64,000 nucleotides of DNA, taken from assembly GCF_036417845.1 (NCBI RefSeq), contig NC_089980.1, forward strand, positions 112,183,169-112,247,168, written 5' to 3'. Made by a program: the position numbers and the translations under genes. A model generated the notes under the pieces. The model saw only the letters and a list, made by a program, of their open reading frames with translations. It was not told the DNA's origin and did not search any database. This document shows, in pieces, positions 39,324 through 53,189 of the stretch. Within the stretch, counting starts at the first letter, position 1, and every line of letters begins with the position of its first letter. Source of the stretch: Apteryx mantelli. Taxonomy: Eukaryota > Chordata > Aves > Apterygiformes > Apterygidae.

Positions 39324-39525
39324 GGAGGAGGAGGAGGAGGAGGAGGAGGAGGAGGAGGAGGAGGAGGAGGAGGAGGAGGAGGAGGAGGAGGAGGAGGAGG
39401 AGGAGGAGGAGGAGGAGGAGGAGGAGGAGGAGGAGGAGGAGGAGGAGGAGGAGGAGGAGGAGGAGGAGGAGGAGGAGGAGGAGGAGGAGGAGGAGGAGGA
39501 GGAGGAGGAGGAGGAGGAGGAGGAG
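39324..39525. repeat. Perfect (GGA)67 trinucleotide array
   Basis: There are 202 consecutive bases of pure GGA units without a single interruption, about 9.7 kb upstream of the HCRTR2 ATG. On one strand it is all purine, on the other all pyrimidine. It gives spurious poly-Glu, poly-Arg and poly-Ser open frames. Such mirror-symmetric purine tracts can form triplex (H-DNA), and G-rich GGA repeats can form G-quartet structures. The exact copy number in an assembly is unreliable because polymerases and assemblers slip on such arrays. Confidence 0.97.
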
Positions 39526-42500
39526 AAAGTCATTTAAGGACTCTCTCTGCTACCTGTAAAGGCAATGGTGAAAGGAGCAGGGCTGGGGCACTCCTGTGAG
39601 AAGGTATATGCAAACTGCTCTGTGTATGGATTGTGTGGAAATGCAGTGGGACTGACAGGACCCTGAACAGGCTCAGAGGTGTGCTGCCGAAGGCATGGCT
39701 CTGGGTTTGCACCAGGGGACTGGAAACCCTTCAGCACTAGAACCTAGCACTTGCTAGATCATACAGTCTTATAAATCTCATAAATTTATGAACAAGATGC
39801 AAGCTGTCAGAGCCATGTGTATAAATAAGTCATTATAATCCCTCACATTACTGTTACATTTTGGGACACTAGAACTGAAGAGGACAAACACTTAAGCAGC
39901 ACTTTTCTACTACCTTTCTGTGAAATTGAAAATGTGCTGCCATGAGTATGAGGACCTGGAGACCTTAGCAGACTGGCAGCCTTAGAGCCCTTCCACTGAC
40001 ACTTCTGGGGAAAAGTCCATATCTGTGCAATCCTTTTGGTGTTTTGTGAAAATAGATAATCCATTTTTTTAGCATCTCAGGCTACAGTGAAAGCATACTT
40101 TCACTCACTGCTACTATTAACTTTTTCCTCTTCTAAAGAAAACCAAAACTAAGGTTTTCAAAGGTCCCTAATGCCATACAGTCCCATCAAAAATAACCTC
40201 TAGACAGCTTTTTGTATTAGGAAATGAAAAAATACACTGCTATCAATAAACTGATTAGATAAGTTTAATTGTCCTATCAATTATTCTCACATTCAGGATC
40301 TGTAAGCATTTTATATAGGTTGAATAAAGGATCAAGTAGACATTGCTTATTTGTTGTGTTCACTTGTGGTGTGTATAATTTCACTCACTCTCATAGATAG
40401 CCCTTCTTCTAACCTGTGTAGCTGTTAACATAGTGTTTATAGATATTGCCTGTTACCTAAATGTATGGCAAAATATATGGGGCCCTGAAGAACTCATTGC
40501 AGGGCACACCTGTTTCCAAAGGCTTGGCATACCTAGGCATTTTCTCTAGCTTTTTTTAAAAGCTAGCAAACTTCCCCATAAGAAGAAGCATAAATGTTAG
40601 GGAATTAAAGAAGGGGCACATAGCAAATACAGTAGCTGCATCTGTGTTTTTATAAAACAAGCCTAACAAAATTATATGTTTGTTTTTAAATCACACACAT
40701 TTTCGATAAATTAGCCTAAAAGTTGTTCAAATACACTTCAGTGTTGGCAATGGTAACATTTAATTTACTGACTTTTTAACTTTAAAAATATAATTATATT
40801 GTCTGCACATGTTCCATTTACTGTTATAGAACAGCATGGAAACAAGGCAGCCTTGTCTCAGTTTAAATCCAGCTGGACTGGGATTACCCAAGATCTTCAA
40901 CTGAAGATCTAAAGATCTCATGCTAAGGCATGAGCAGATCTTGAGAAAGTATTATTTGAGAAAACATTATTCACCTTTTTCCTTCTAAGTTTCCTCTTTT
41001 TAAGTGCTTAAACCCCCTCAGTTCTGTCAGCGGCTTTTTCTTCTGGATTTCATAACTCTAGGTGTAAAAGTCAGCTCTGGAAAAACACAGATCAGCATTT
41101 TCATTGCAAACAGGATTACATTTAATGAACTTCATGAGGATTCTGTATATTTATACACATCATAGTAAGTTGCTTGCAACCTAGAGGAAACTGTGTCATC
41201 ACTTAGTCCCAGCTTCTAATTCCCCACATATAAACTGAGTTCGCAGAACTTCCTTACTGTGAAGGTCTGTAAAAACATGAAGTGAAGGTGTTATATGAGA
41301 ACTGCTTGACTGTTCATCAGAACCTCATACAATTCCTAACTATTTCTATACTTATCACTAAATGTGCAGGGTCCTGACAAAAACAAAGGCAGGAGGAAAG
41401 GTCTTTAGCCTTAATCATTAAAAGTATCTTGAAAAATACACAGTCTTTTGTTTTTATACTTCTGACTGAAATTTGAGAACTCGGCACTTTAGAGGGGGAT
41501 CACAGGGCAAGATGCTATTTCTGTTTCCCTCACCAAGATTTGGCCTCCTACAGCTGTCATTAGGCACTCTCTTATTTGCAGCACTGTAGCCAACAACTTA
41601 AGGGCTTAAATATAAGCAACAGCTGCCAAAGACTGTTTTTTGTAGGCTGATAGCCTGAACAATACAAAAGGAAACACTTAAAGTTTAATTAAACATTTAA
41701 AGGAGCTGAGAGGAAGAAAACGCAGACCAGATAAAATCTCAGTTGTTCCATTAGCTGATTTCATCATTATTTTCATAGTACCTTAGCTGATGCATGTGGT
41801 GCTATGTAGATGAACAGAAAGTCAGTGGCTGACTGACAAGCCTACTAGCACATGATGACAATATATAATAGAAGAGGAAAAAGACTACATAATATGATTC
41901 TGATCCATATTTATGGCTTGTAGCTGCTATGATAGTACAATTACTATTAAAGTATTTTTACAAATTTATCAACTCAAGAAATGGATACATATGAATAGAT
42001 GGACTCTAGAAAGAAGGGTGAAGAGGTGAAGGATAAGAAGTCGAGTGCTAAAGCTTATAGGAGTTGCAGAAAGCCTGACACTTCCTTTGGTGCACTGACA
42101 ATGGCCAAACAAAATGACAGAACTTGAAAAGACTGTCCCTTGCTCTACGTGTTATGTTGTCCCTTTTCTATAAATTGGCTTAACAATTCATTTTGCACAG
42201 AAGTAAACACAGGTGAGTCTGGTATTAAAATATCTATTTGCATGTATAAATACCTAAATAAATTTGATCATAACCTATATAAAGATATATGTATTCTGTT
42301 ACAGAACATATAAATTGTATCTTGATTTTCTATTCCCCATGCCAGAGAATGAGAGTGAGCTAGACCATGAGATGAAGAATCTGCACTGAATAGAGTCCTT
42401 AACAGTGTGTCATGAATTATGAGTTACACAGTTGTTAAAGTTCATTGAAAGTCTCTAATTAATGTGTATCTGGAGTGAGAAAGTAGAGTGTGAAGAATTA

Positions 42501-44559
42501 CACAAAAATATAATATCATTAAATAAATCTGTGATGATGTCTTATCAGTAATACTGTTGGCAGTGCTAGTCAGTCCATCACTCAAAGAGCACACAGCAGG
42601 TTTTGAAGATCTTTGGCGAATGGTGGTAAGAATAATAAAGGCAATGACATTAGATTTGAAAAGAAGCTGAAAAACAGGGATAGTTTACCACAGGAGACAA
42701 ATCAGAGAGGATGTAAGTAAAAGTGTGCCAGATAATGAGCAGAAAGAGAAAAGCAGATTGTATATTTTTGTTCTCTCTAGCTCACAGCGCAAGAAGGAAT
42801 CACTGAATGAAACCAGTAGTGGAAAATACAGACTATATCCAACAGTTTTTCTTCCAAGGTAAATATAGAATGTAGAATTCATTAAACCCAAAAATTTAGC
42901 TGCATTTTAGAAGGCCTGGTCATGCCTATAGATAACAAGAATATTCAGAGTTGTCATTGTCAATTATAACAAAAGTTTCAGCTTAGCCTTTATCTTCAGG
43001 TTTTAAAACTTTCATGTGTTAGAAATTAGGTGAGATTTCTGAAGCTTCCTATGGAAAATTCAATTGCCATGGATCATCTTGCTCATAGACAAATGCATTA
43101 TGAAATCTGTTCAATAAATGTAAAAGGCAGCACCTTAAATCCAGCTAAATTTCTTGTCTCCACTAAATCCACTGTGAGTACACAAAATGTCCAGAGATAA
43201 AATGTCTATTGCTGTTGCAAAATAACAGCAAAGATGGCAGATTACAGCTGAACCAAGTATGTTTTCCAAGTTTTATGTTATCAGTCCAACCCCAAAAAAC
43301 ATTTAAAGGAAAATAATTTAAGAAATGTATATTGCTTCTTGAATATAACATTTGTAATCTTCTCCTGGCATAATTAAGAAAACAGTTAGGTTTGACTTTC
43401 TGTTGAAGCATCAGTGCAAAAGCTGCATAGGTGTACACCTCAGGACACAGAAACTCCAACTCAGATATGCAGATTAAACAGCAAAAAATTGTGGGTATCT
43501 GGTGTATGTAGGCAAGATTACTTCACAGAGTTATAGTAACACAGTCATTCATAAATGCTCTATTTGTTCTCACTCTACTCTCCTTCTACAGAGAAAACTA
43601 GAGGCTAGAATATGTAACCTAGAAACTGTCCTAAATTACTTCAAGACATTCAAGGGATGCACAGAATCAGGTTTTCTATTTCCAGCCCCATTAGCAGAGC
43701 TTAATATTGCAGGTTGAGAGTACACTGGATAGCAAGCAATGCTCCAGAGAAGAGGACTGATACTGCCTCCTGTGTATCAATCTATCTCCTAGGCAACAAG
43801 CAATTAATTCATTATCCAGAAATTATTCCCTTACTTTACGAGAGACAAGTTGGTCTGATCATATGTCTCCACTCCCTGAGGAGGAAACACATTTAAGAGG
43901 GAATACACTCTACCTGGCTCACAAATGCTTCCTTTTGATATCAGTACTGATGTAAGCAGTAGTATAGTGTAGTATTGATAATACACTGTATTATGTTGTG
44001 CTGTGCTGCTGTAATACTGAACTGTATTATGTTGTAACTTGCAGTACTATTTCTTTCAGTCTGTTGTGCAAGATCCGCATTAATCATACAGTCATGAGAA
44101 AGTCAGAAGAGAATGCAAAGTCTTTTTATTCATTTTTAAAGTGTTCTGGTTTATAGTAGGTTATACATTTAAATAAGCAACAAAACGACAGAAATAGCCT
44201 TCCTAACTGTATAGCATGTGAATCAGAGTGCCATGTCCTCAATTTTAATATGAAGGCAACATACTATGCTAATTTGATTTCTGAAGAATTTTATATTTGC
44301 TCCTTTTTAAATTTTTATCTAAAAGCATTACTCAGGCTGGTAATTAGGTTACCATCTATTGCTTAAGTTATAGAGCCTTTTCCTACATAAATAATTTGTT
44401 GATCAATTATTTTCTGCAGATATTCTTGCCGTTCCCTGTGTCAAAAGAAATACAGCTTCTTTGCTGTTCTGTAAGATGTAGCATTTTCTGTTATTATGCA
44501 CTATATGATTATTTTAAGTCTTTCCTTAGTGACCAGTTAATGGTCACTAAGTGACTGCT
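39526..44559. other. Intergenic DNA, no gene recognised
   Basis: AT-rich. Around 43,960-44,050 a degenerate local repeat carries the phrase ACTGTATTATGTTGT twice. A perfect 11-bp inverted repeat lies at 44525-44551. The open frames are short and unremarkable. Confidence 0.65.
44525..44551. repeat. Perfect 11-bp inverted repeat with 5-base loop
   Basis: The arms CTTAGTGACCA and TGGTCACTAAG are separated by GTTAA. It sits at the left border of an old CR1 fragment. No T-run or gene end is adjacent, so a terminator role is not supported. Confidence 0.8.
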
Positions 44560-44890
44560 CCCAAACCCTCTACTACTAGGCCTAGGGACCCAAGAGACCT
44601 GATGGAAAATCTTACCAGTAAAGACTGAGAAAAATATTATTGAATACCTTTGCCTTTTCTGTGTTTGTCACTAGGTGAGGATATTGAGAAGTGATCCCGC
44701 ATTTTCCTTCGTCTTCCTAATGCTGATGATACACACTAAGAAACTCTTCTTGCTACCCTTCACATACTACACTAGTTTCAACTCCAGCTAACCTCTGGCT
44801 TTCCTAACTCCAGTTCTGCATGCTTGGGCAACATCTCTGTAGTCCCCCAAGTAGCCCATTCCCATTTCCACCTTCTCTGTATTTCCTTTT
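44560..44890 (-). mobile_element. Ancient CR1 LINE ORF2 fragment, minus strand
   Basis: The order 'aagactgagaaaaatattat', 'tgaatacctttgccttttct', 'cattttccttcgtcttcct', 'aactcttcttgctaccctt', 'tctggctttcctaactcc' and 'tgcatgcttgggcaacatct' follows the reverse-complement CR1 ORF2 segment as I recall it from birds and turtles ('aagactgaggcaaaaaaggc...ttgagtacctcagcc...cttcttgttgcccttgac...gctttcctaacc'). Degenerate, with no open frame. Confidence 0.75.
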
Positions 44891-45135
44891 CGTTTGGTTC
44901 AGCACAGCAGCAAAACTGCTTTCAGGGCTAGACAAGATAAAAAAGCTCACAGTCACCTGATGTGAAATGCTTAACCAGTACAAACACTGTCTGCTAGTAC
45001 AAATGTGCTGATAATTTTTTATGAATTTTTAAGCCGGGTCAGGAATCATCAATTCTGCACAGCTAGCATAAAACTATAATAAACAACATGTTATATGTTC
45101 TCTTTAAATCAACAGAACTACATTCATGTCCTTAC

Positions 45136-45231
45136 TTTTCATCTGGATGCAGCTGGTACTGCTGGGTGAGTAGTAGCGCCCAGATCTTGGGTTGATGATG
45201 GTTGAATCCTGGACTACACCTGCTGATTGAG
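45136..45231 (-). other. Exon-like 96-bp segment with good splice signals, identity unknown
   Basis: On the minus strand a pyrimidine-rich acceptor (cacgtttacctttcag) precedes 96 bases ending at a strong donor (AAAA|gtaagg). Two of three frames are open through it. It lies about 15.5 kb upstream of the HCRTR2 ATG on the same strand, so an alternative 5' non-coding exon is conceivable. It matches no protein I recognise, including FAM83B, the upstream neighbour in human. The chance of a random occurrence in 64 kb is high. Confidence 0.2.
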
Positions 45232-45659
45232 CTGAAAGGTAAACGTGGAACAGCCTGTTACTCTCCTGTGGATCCCAGCTGCAGGTCCTGGCAGCACATA
45301 CCACAGATTGCTATGTTTAATATTTATTTTCTGTTTGAGAACACTTTATTTGCTTAGTGAAGATGTATTTTCCTAGGAAGAAGAGGAGCGCCTTTTGATG
45401 TTTTCTGTGACAAGAGCTATATGCATTATGTTTGGACTGAGTTTTTACTTAAATGAAATCAGGCAGTGCAGGTAATAAATCATAGCAATTATAAATCAAT
45501 AAAAGCCCATGAAAGTCAGGACAAACTGCCTTGTTCTTATTCCAAAAAACTGACTTTAAGAGAAAACTACAATAGACTAGAAAACAAAAATACAGTGTTA
45601 AAAAACCATCCCTGAAGAGCTTATTGTGGGAACAGACAAGAAAGCAAAATGTGGGAGGG

Positions 45660-45785
45660 GAAACAGGAAAAAAATAGATGTGCAGCCCTTTTGTAATGAC
45701 CCAAAGAAAATCATTCACACAGCTGGAAATCAAACTCATGTCTCCTGATTTCAAATCTTGTACCCTGGACAACTACACCTTAGAA
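45660..45785 (-). mobile_element. MIR-like tRNA-derived SINE relic, minus strand
   Basis: On the minus strand 'ggtgtagttgtccagggtac', 'atcaggagacatgagtttga', 'tttccagctgtgtgaat' and 'ctttgggtcattac' follow the order of the sauropsid MIR-like SINE. That is a tRNA-like head with a B-box-like 'gagtttgattt', then the 'ttcccagctctg...cttgggcaagtcac' core. Strongly diverged. Confidence 0.6.
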
Positions 45786-48700
45786 AGAGATGACTGTGAC
45801 CAATACGGCCTGTTGAAAATCTAGGCAAACACAAACCCAAGCATTTTAACATATTTATTACATCTGAAATTAGATTCTTCTCTTGAAGCAGTTGAGCAGT
45901 TGAGCAGTTGAAGCAGAGCTTTGACTGTGTGCCCTGTTGTTTCAGCTGTTAATCAAAGCCACCATTCCCTTTATTGGATCCCTATTGAGGGTTACACGCA
46001 AGGGAGGCTGCTGAAAAGGCTTGAACTGATGCTGCTCATAATCAGCACCTATTAAGGCTTCTCCCAAACTCAGTTTGGCTCCCTGGAACATGGGGTGGAC
46101 AGTTAATGGCGTATAGGTCAGGTTCTCTCAGGGATGATGTTTAAATGTAACACATCATTAAGTGCTGGTACAGAAACCCGCTGTGCTTCAAGGCAGGCAG
46201 CCAAACACTGTTGCCAACAGCTCCCAGCCTCTCCTGGGAGCTTCCATCTGAGTAAATAAGTGGTATTTATCATGAAAGTGAGGCTATGTCTATACTAATA
46301 AATTAGTATGCCAGCAACATTCCTCTAGCAATTACATCCATACTATTAAACTCTTTCACCCTCCAAAATAAGGTACCATATCCCAAATGCATTTCAATTT
46401 ACCAGTATAAGCATAGGCATAGGTAGATGTGCACAACTCCTGTCAATGTTCTCTGGAAGCTTGATGTCATTCTCAGTGAAAACCGAAGAGTTAGATACGT
46501 TAACTGACACACTTCAACATATCTGTTTCAAATTTATTGGTGATATTCTTCAGTAACTATTTGCTTTGGACCAAAGAAAGGCATGTGACAGTGTTGCATG
46601 GATATTTCCTTAGATGCATGAGCATGACTGGACAGACTGACTGTTGTAACTCGGAGATTTCTATTATGGCTATATTCTTAGAGCAAAGGACAGCTTAGGG
46701 CCCATTCTAAATTATTCTCCTTGCTCACAGCCTCAATGCCTGTTCAAAGACAGAAATGAAAACTGCAGAAATGTTCAGGTGGGTTTAGTTATGTATGAGG
46801 AGTTCCCTTTTCTCCCAGCAGTTCCCATAAGAAAGCATCTTAAAAATTCAGGAAACCTTCTAAATGTCTTGACTTAAAACCACTTGGTTTTGGATCCTAT
46901 CCAAGGATCCCAGAAATTTTTTTAGGTGACACAAGAGGTGGCATGTGAAGTTTCTAGGGAGCCACTTGAAAAAATTTCCAAGCACAAGTTAGTTTCAACC
47001 ATAAGGAAGGAGTATTATAACCTGTGCTGTAATCCATGTATTTCTTATATTAAGTTGCTCACAGGAAATGAAGGTCTGTTATTAAATTAGTTGAAGGATT
47101 CTAGTTTATGTCCTACGAAGTTATGACATGAATATACCCGTCATGGGAGGTTTCATCAAGCTCTGACACAGGTGCTGATTCTAGCCATGTGTTTGTGGGT
47201 TATAAAAGTTTAATATCCATATGTGATAAAATTGCCAGGGATCTTCTTAAAAAAAAAAGAAAAAGAAAGCAGCAAAGTAAAAACAGCTCTATTTTAGTGT
47301 TTCTTGTTTAAACGATTAATAAACAGGACTCACTGATTTTCTTCTGATCCCTCATTAAGGTTGCCCAGTATTTTAATTTCCAAAGAGACACCAGAGGTGG
47401 AGTTCTGTTAACAGTTACATCTTCAACATAATCAAACAAATATCTCCAGGCATGGGTGTACATACTGCATTTAGCACACAGAGATTTAGCCCCCCTCACT
47501 TCACTTCACGCCCCTCACTCAGGCAACAGCCTAGAGAGTCTGGAAAAGGAGCATGCTTGCATAGGTGCAAGTGACTGGCTTACAGCAAAACTATCTGTAG
47601 TGAATAAGAAAATAAAACCTCTGTCTCTCTTTTTATTATATAAATGACTTTTTATAAAAGAGATAACAGATATTAAAAAAAATAATGATAAGGAAAGGAA
47701 CCAAAACTGATTATATTTTAGTCTGACAGCAGAATTTTGCTATCCACAAGTAGTTTCTGTGTTAGGCAATAACATCTCTCCCTTGCTTACATCTGCCTAA
47801 ATAGAATATAGACAAAGATTTAAGAAACTGCCATCAACTCATGGGAGCTTTACAAGGTGTTTCTATTTGAGAAAAATGTGAAAAATTTCCAACATGCTAA
47901 TGGTAGATACATTTCAAATGCAACCCTACTCCCTCTCATTTTGCAGTAAACATTATCCTGTGCTTTAGGATACAGGCTCAAAACAGCAAACTGTCCGTGA
48001 AAAAACAAAGAAAGATCTCACTTGAAGTCCCCATGACAAAAAATATTTAACCTGTCATCAGTGCCAAGGCATGGGCCCAGGCACTGGACCTTGTGTGTCC
48101 ATACTGTTAAATTGCTAAAATCGTTCTTGACCTGGTTTTCAAGCCATAATAATAACTCTCCACCAAACAATTCCTGGGAATAGCTCAGGAGGTAGCACAG
48201 ACAAGGGAGTATGCCAAATAGAATACATGAATAATGCAATCCCGTCTTGGAGACTGACGGTGTATAACAATACAGACACAGCCAAACTGTGCTGGTTGGT
48301 CTCAGAACTAGAGAATGAATCTGGACATTGTTTACTTTACTAACATTGATGTAACCTGACATTTAGGGCATATCATGAATGTAGGTTCCTTTTTAAACAT
48401 TCTGTCTAGAAACTGGTCTTATCTCCCTGTTGTACTGGCACACAGAAAAATTAGCTTTCTGATCCCCCATGAATATATGAGCAGCATCTGAGAATAATAA
48501 AGACAGATAATAGTTAAGATGCTAGTGTTTGAGGAAAGAGAATCCCTTGAGATCAGAGGATCTGCTCTAACTTCATCATTAAGCTAATGTCATTTAAGTA
48601 TGATAAAAAACAACCCTTGTAATTTTCCCACCTGTAGCAGAACTGTATTTCAAAAAGAAGAATCAAGCAGTAGCACATCTGCCAATGTGCGCTAAATAAT

Positions 48701-51700
48701 CTTCTGTATCCACTGACTGACAATCACATATTTTTACAGAACTGATTTCCTAGACAGCCTAGTGAGGATTCTGTGACTTCCATTATTCATTACTTCTCTG
48801 AGCTGTTAGTCAGTAGACAGGAACTCCCAGGACTGTCTCCATTTGGAGAAGAAATGAATGATAAAAATGAGGTTCTTTTTTTGTCCTACACACAAACTCT
48901 GTTTTCCCCGAGCACAAGAGAAACAACAATCTTGCTTTAGTTTCCTCCAGTCATCTTCTCAGTCAGTTTTGCACCCACAAAGCTCTCTTCTTCTTGGGAC
49001 CAGGTGCATGACTGCTTTTCTTCCTGTTTTTTTCTCTTAATGTGTATCCACTTTGCCAAACAGTTGCATGTCACAGAGTACAGCTCATCTCTGTTCTGGT
49101 TCTGTTATTTGGCAAAGTTCTTTAGGACATGACTTCTTAATTTTTTCAGCTGACAATATGTGAAAGAGTTTTGTTTGTTGCATCTATTTAACATAGAATA
49201 AGGCTGAACTGGACATCCTTCGGTTTAAACTGGGCTTGTAACTGTCTGTTGATCAAAGACCCATTCATAGAAATCAGCAACACCTTCCAGTACAGGAAGC
49301 GTCTATGTGCCTCTTATTATATTTTGTGCTTAGCCGTGATGCAAGAAAGCCATTGAAAGTTTGATGATAGCAAATTCAACCCATTTTTCACCATCTGATC
49401 ATTAGAAATTCTTCAGATAAGAGCTGTTTTTCTGGTAGAACAGCCCATTAGCATTTTTAGAGGACCAAACTCTAGCCAACCTGGATTACATCCTTAGTAA
49501 GGCAACAGGAGTTGGACACACAAGTGATATCAACTAAAAAATCAGATGCTTAATTGCAATTCTCCCTGGGAGCCTAAGTCATGAGGAATATGTTTAATTG
49601 TCTCATTCACATGCTAGCTGTATTTGATATGAACAAGCTTCACAAGCTGTCAGCAGAAAAACCCTGGAAACCTTGTCTGTCCCTGAAGATCACCTAGGTA
49701 CCTGGCTGTGCCCATGGTGGAGTAAGAATAAGAATGACATCTGGAGCATGCAAGGGGCTTAGTTCACTGCCATGAAACTCTTTTGATCTCTTATTTGTGT
49801 TGGCTCAAAAGTTAATAATGTTAACCCTCCCGGCAACCGTAAATTGAATGCAATACACAAACTGGCTCATTGTTAGGATGGTCCTGGATTTGTAAGGGAT
49901 GTTACTATCAGAGAAATGGCAACTGAATGCTGAAACAGGGAGAGATCACGTGAGTGAGTGAGTCAGCAAATTCATTGGCTCCACACTGAGTGCAAGATAC
50001 CTGCAGAACTGCTGCTGATGTATAGCAGAATTACTTATGACATGTACCCCTAAAGACTGAACATGGATGCCACATCTTATTTAATAGATGGTCTTCTCTT
50101 AGCATGTGTTATATTATCTATGGCAAAATGGGTCAGATCTATCTAAAATAATTTAGATACTGAACTGAGACACCCAAGTCAGGAACATCATCTTCGGGTC
50201 AGAGGAGAGAGAGCAAGACAGTGAAGCCTCCAGAGAACTGAAATCTCAGACAGACTTGTCTGGAAGTCTTCACTGGCTGCAGAAGGACCTTGAAGAACTT
50301 GTACTCCAAACTTAAGTGTCTCTGAATTGCTTAAAGGTAAGAGGGAAGAAAGTTTTACCCTAGCATGAGGCTTGAAATATGTTTACCCAGTAAACATAAG
50401 GGGTTTGTATGCCTGGTGAACTGTAATCACTAGACCCCAGCTTGGACTACACACACGTAATTCAGATCCTCCCTGAAAACAAGGGTGGAACTTTCTAGTG
50501 TTGTGAAGTCAATTCGTTTTAAAACTTTTATTAATTGCATTTCTAATTAAAGTACAGAACAGAATTTAACTCTAAATCCACTTCTGAAATTTCTGCTTTT
50601 CCATTCTGTGCCTAGAAGCTGTACTCTCTTCAGTTTAATCCACAAATACCAATGTATGATCTTCATCTTTCTTCTGTTAATTCTTTATACATATATTTAA
50701 AGGAATTACCTTTTAAGTTAGTCCATCTTTTCATCCTGTGAGATTTGGATCTTTGAGTTGAAGAACTACAAGCTACACCTCAAGTATAACTGAATGCAAT
50801 TTTAACCCTTGAAATTAGCCATAATTTAATTTTTGTATTTTACACTAAGGTTCTAAAATACTACAAATATCTTTTTTCTCCTAACTTTTTCATTTGACTA
50901 CTACTCACTTTTTTGAAATTGGCTAGCTGCAGCTGACAATATAGCATTAGACATATTTGTTTATTGTAGACTTATTCTGCTTTTTAAATATGGCTGAAAT
51001 CTACTGTTTCAGACATTTATAATTGACATTTAGGATAAAATATCATACATGATAAATGTATACCTTATTATGAATAGACTGAATCAACAGACTGTGATCA
51101 TCTTAAATTTAGTAATTCTTTAAAATGTAAAGTGATGTATATGGATATTCCTAGCTGGTAACTTATTCTTCAGCTTTATGTTGCTAATACCTGGGGGCTA
51201 AAAGCTGTTTTGATAGCTTATAAGATGTTGCATGTTCCTACTTCCTCATAAATTTACTGCCATTTCTAGTATCAAGATAAGAATTTGCAATCTGTTTTTT
51301 CACAGTCTTTTCTCTTCTTTTATTTAGCAAACATTCCTGAGAACAAATTAAGTTGCTAGAACATAAATGGCAGCTGAGTGCATATATAAATGCAGATATA
51401 ACCAAAACAAATGCCTAAGAGAACTGAAGTAGGTATCCAAATGTCTGAGGGATTTTCTTCATTATTTTTTTCTGCTATATTCAACTTGTTCTACTCCTGG
51501 ATCATGAAATTATTTTTACCATAAGTAAGTGGGGAAAATGGTCAATAACTTGAATATTTTGCATAAATTTAAACATATCCACGGCACATAATGCACTTCA
51601 AAGTATCTGTGATACGCCAAATGCCTTAAAGGTAAAGCAGTACCTAAAATGAAAAATTCATTCTTAAAAAAATGAAATGTAAGGAAGATAAAATAAAATA

Positions 51701-53189
51701 GTTGCAATATGAACATCTATGAAAATATTAGAAATACTTCCAATGTGTATGCAAACCTTTGATTATTTTTATTCATTAGAGTAGTAGGATTCCTGTGTGG
51801 TTTATCAGCAGAGCCAGTGCTTTGTGCTTAGCCATGCAAATTTTCATATCAAGAAACAGTTGCTGTTCAGATGAAGTACTGGCGAAAAAATAATCCATTC
51901 TATGCCAGTTGCAAAGTGCTGTTTCAGAGCATACTTCCCAAAAGTGTGTCATTAGCACAGTGAGTTAAAGGTAACATTGAGAGGTAGATGGCAGTGAATT
52001 ATGCCCATAGTGTAAAAAAAGAAAAAAAGCAATATGAACTATATGTATATGTATTTACTTCTTTAATGTTTTCGGACTCCTGATATAAAGTATAAAGTTA
52101 GTAAATATCTAACTTTTATTGATGACCAATTGATAACCAATATTTTCTGACATGTACCATGCTATCTGCATCTTTTAACTGGGCAAAGTTACTACATGTA
52201 GGTTTAATGATATCTAAAGAGAAAGGTTATCCCTCTCTTTCTTTCCATTTTCCTGACCTTTTCTCATATCTAAAATGTATTTTTATGCAAACACTTCCAT
52301 TTTATTCATCTTGGCAAGTAGCTTGGCAAGTCTTGTCCATTTTAATAGTATGTCTGCCCTTCTTGGTGTAAAATCTCTTTCTGTGGTTTGAAATAGCTCT
52401 CAGATGTGTGGAACTTGGACCTTGTGCTTGTCTTTTATGGTATAATATCTTAGAGCACACATGAGGAAACTGGCTCACAAAATGTGAGCAAGAATGAAAT
52501 TCTGTTTTCTTTTATATCCAGGCATCCCAGGTAAACAAATAAAATGAATTACATGGGTGAAGATCTTATCACTGATAAATTGTTTTAGAATGACATTCTG
52601 ACCTTGTTGGACTACAACCCTCTTCAGCTACAGCTAACACAGATGTATTGCCTGCCTCAGTCAGTGGAGACCTGTGCAGTTGGAATGTGGGGTGCTAGAG
52701 CTGCTCCCTGCTGCTGGTAAACCGCCGGAGCTGCATGCAATAAAGCAGGAAGCCAAGAATGGGGGTAAATGATTTATAAATTAGAGCACATAACCACAGC
52801 GAGATGCACACATGCCAGCCTTTGGGAAGGAAGCTCTGCTCTAGCTGTTCATGATGGAAAAAAAATATACAACATACTACAGGCTTTCCTATCCACCTTG
52901 AATACAGCTACCAACAAATGCGTTATGTGTCCACTCCCACACAAATGCCATAGTATGTATGGCTACCATTAGTAAGCCTTCTGGCTTTGGAAAGTGATTT
53001 CCACAGTAACTTACATAAGGTATCATAGCTGTTGCCTGTAGGTCATTAAAATGGGAGAAATTGCTAATGACCCAATTGAAAGCACCATAAGAAACACATT
53101 TTTGCTGGTCTTTTGAAAGAAGTACATAAAAAGGAGCTGAATGCCACACCTAGGGCTATACAGAACAAAGGAAAGAAAGGATGATATAA
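45786..53189. other. Intergenic DNA, no gene recognised
   Basis: AT-rich with a short GCAGTTGA triplet at about 45888-45913. A plus-strand donor-like gtaaga follows a purine-rich segment near 50,200-50,337. I see no coding exon. The open frames are short and without domains. Confidence 0.65.

Noticed and set aside
39284..39559. Poly-Arg, poly-Glu and poly-Ser open frames
   Set aside because: They are direct translations of the GGA array in three frames, with no unique sequence around them.
52680..52760. GC-richer patch with a polyadenylation-like hexamer (CAATAAAG), possible LTR
   Set aside because: Too short, without terminal TG...CA pairing or a target duplication that I could see.
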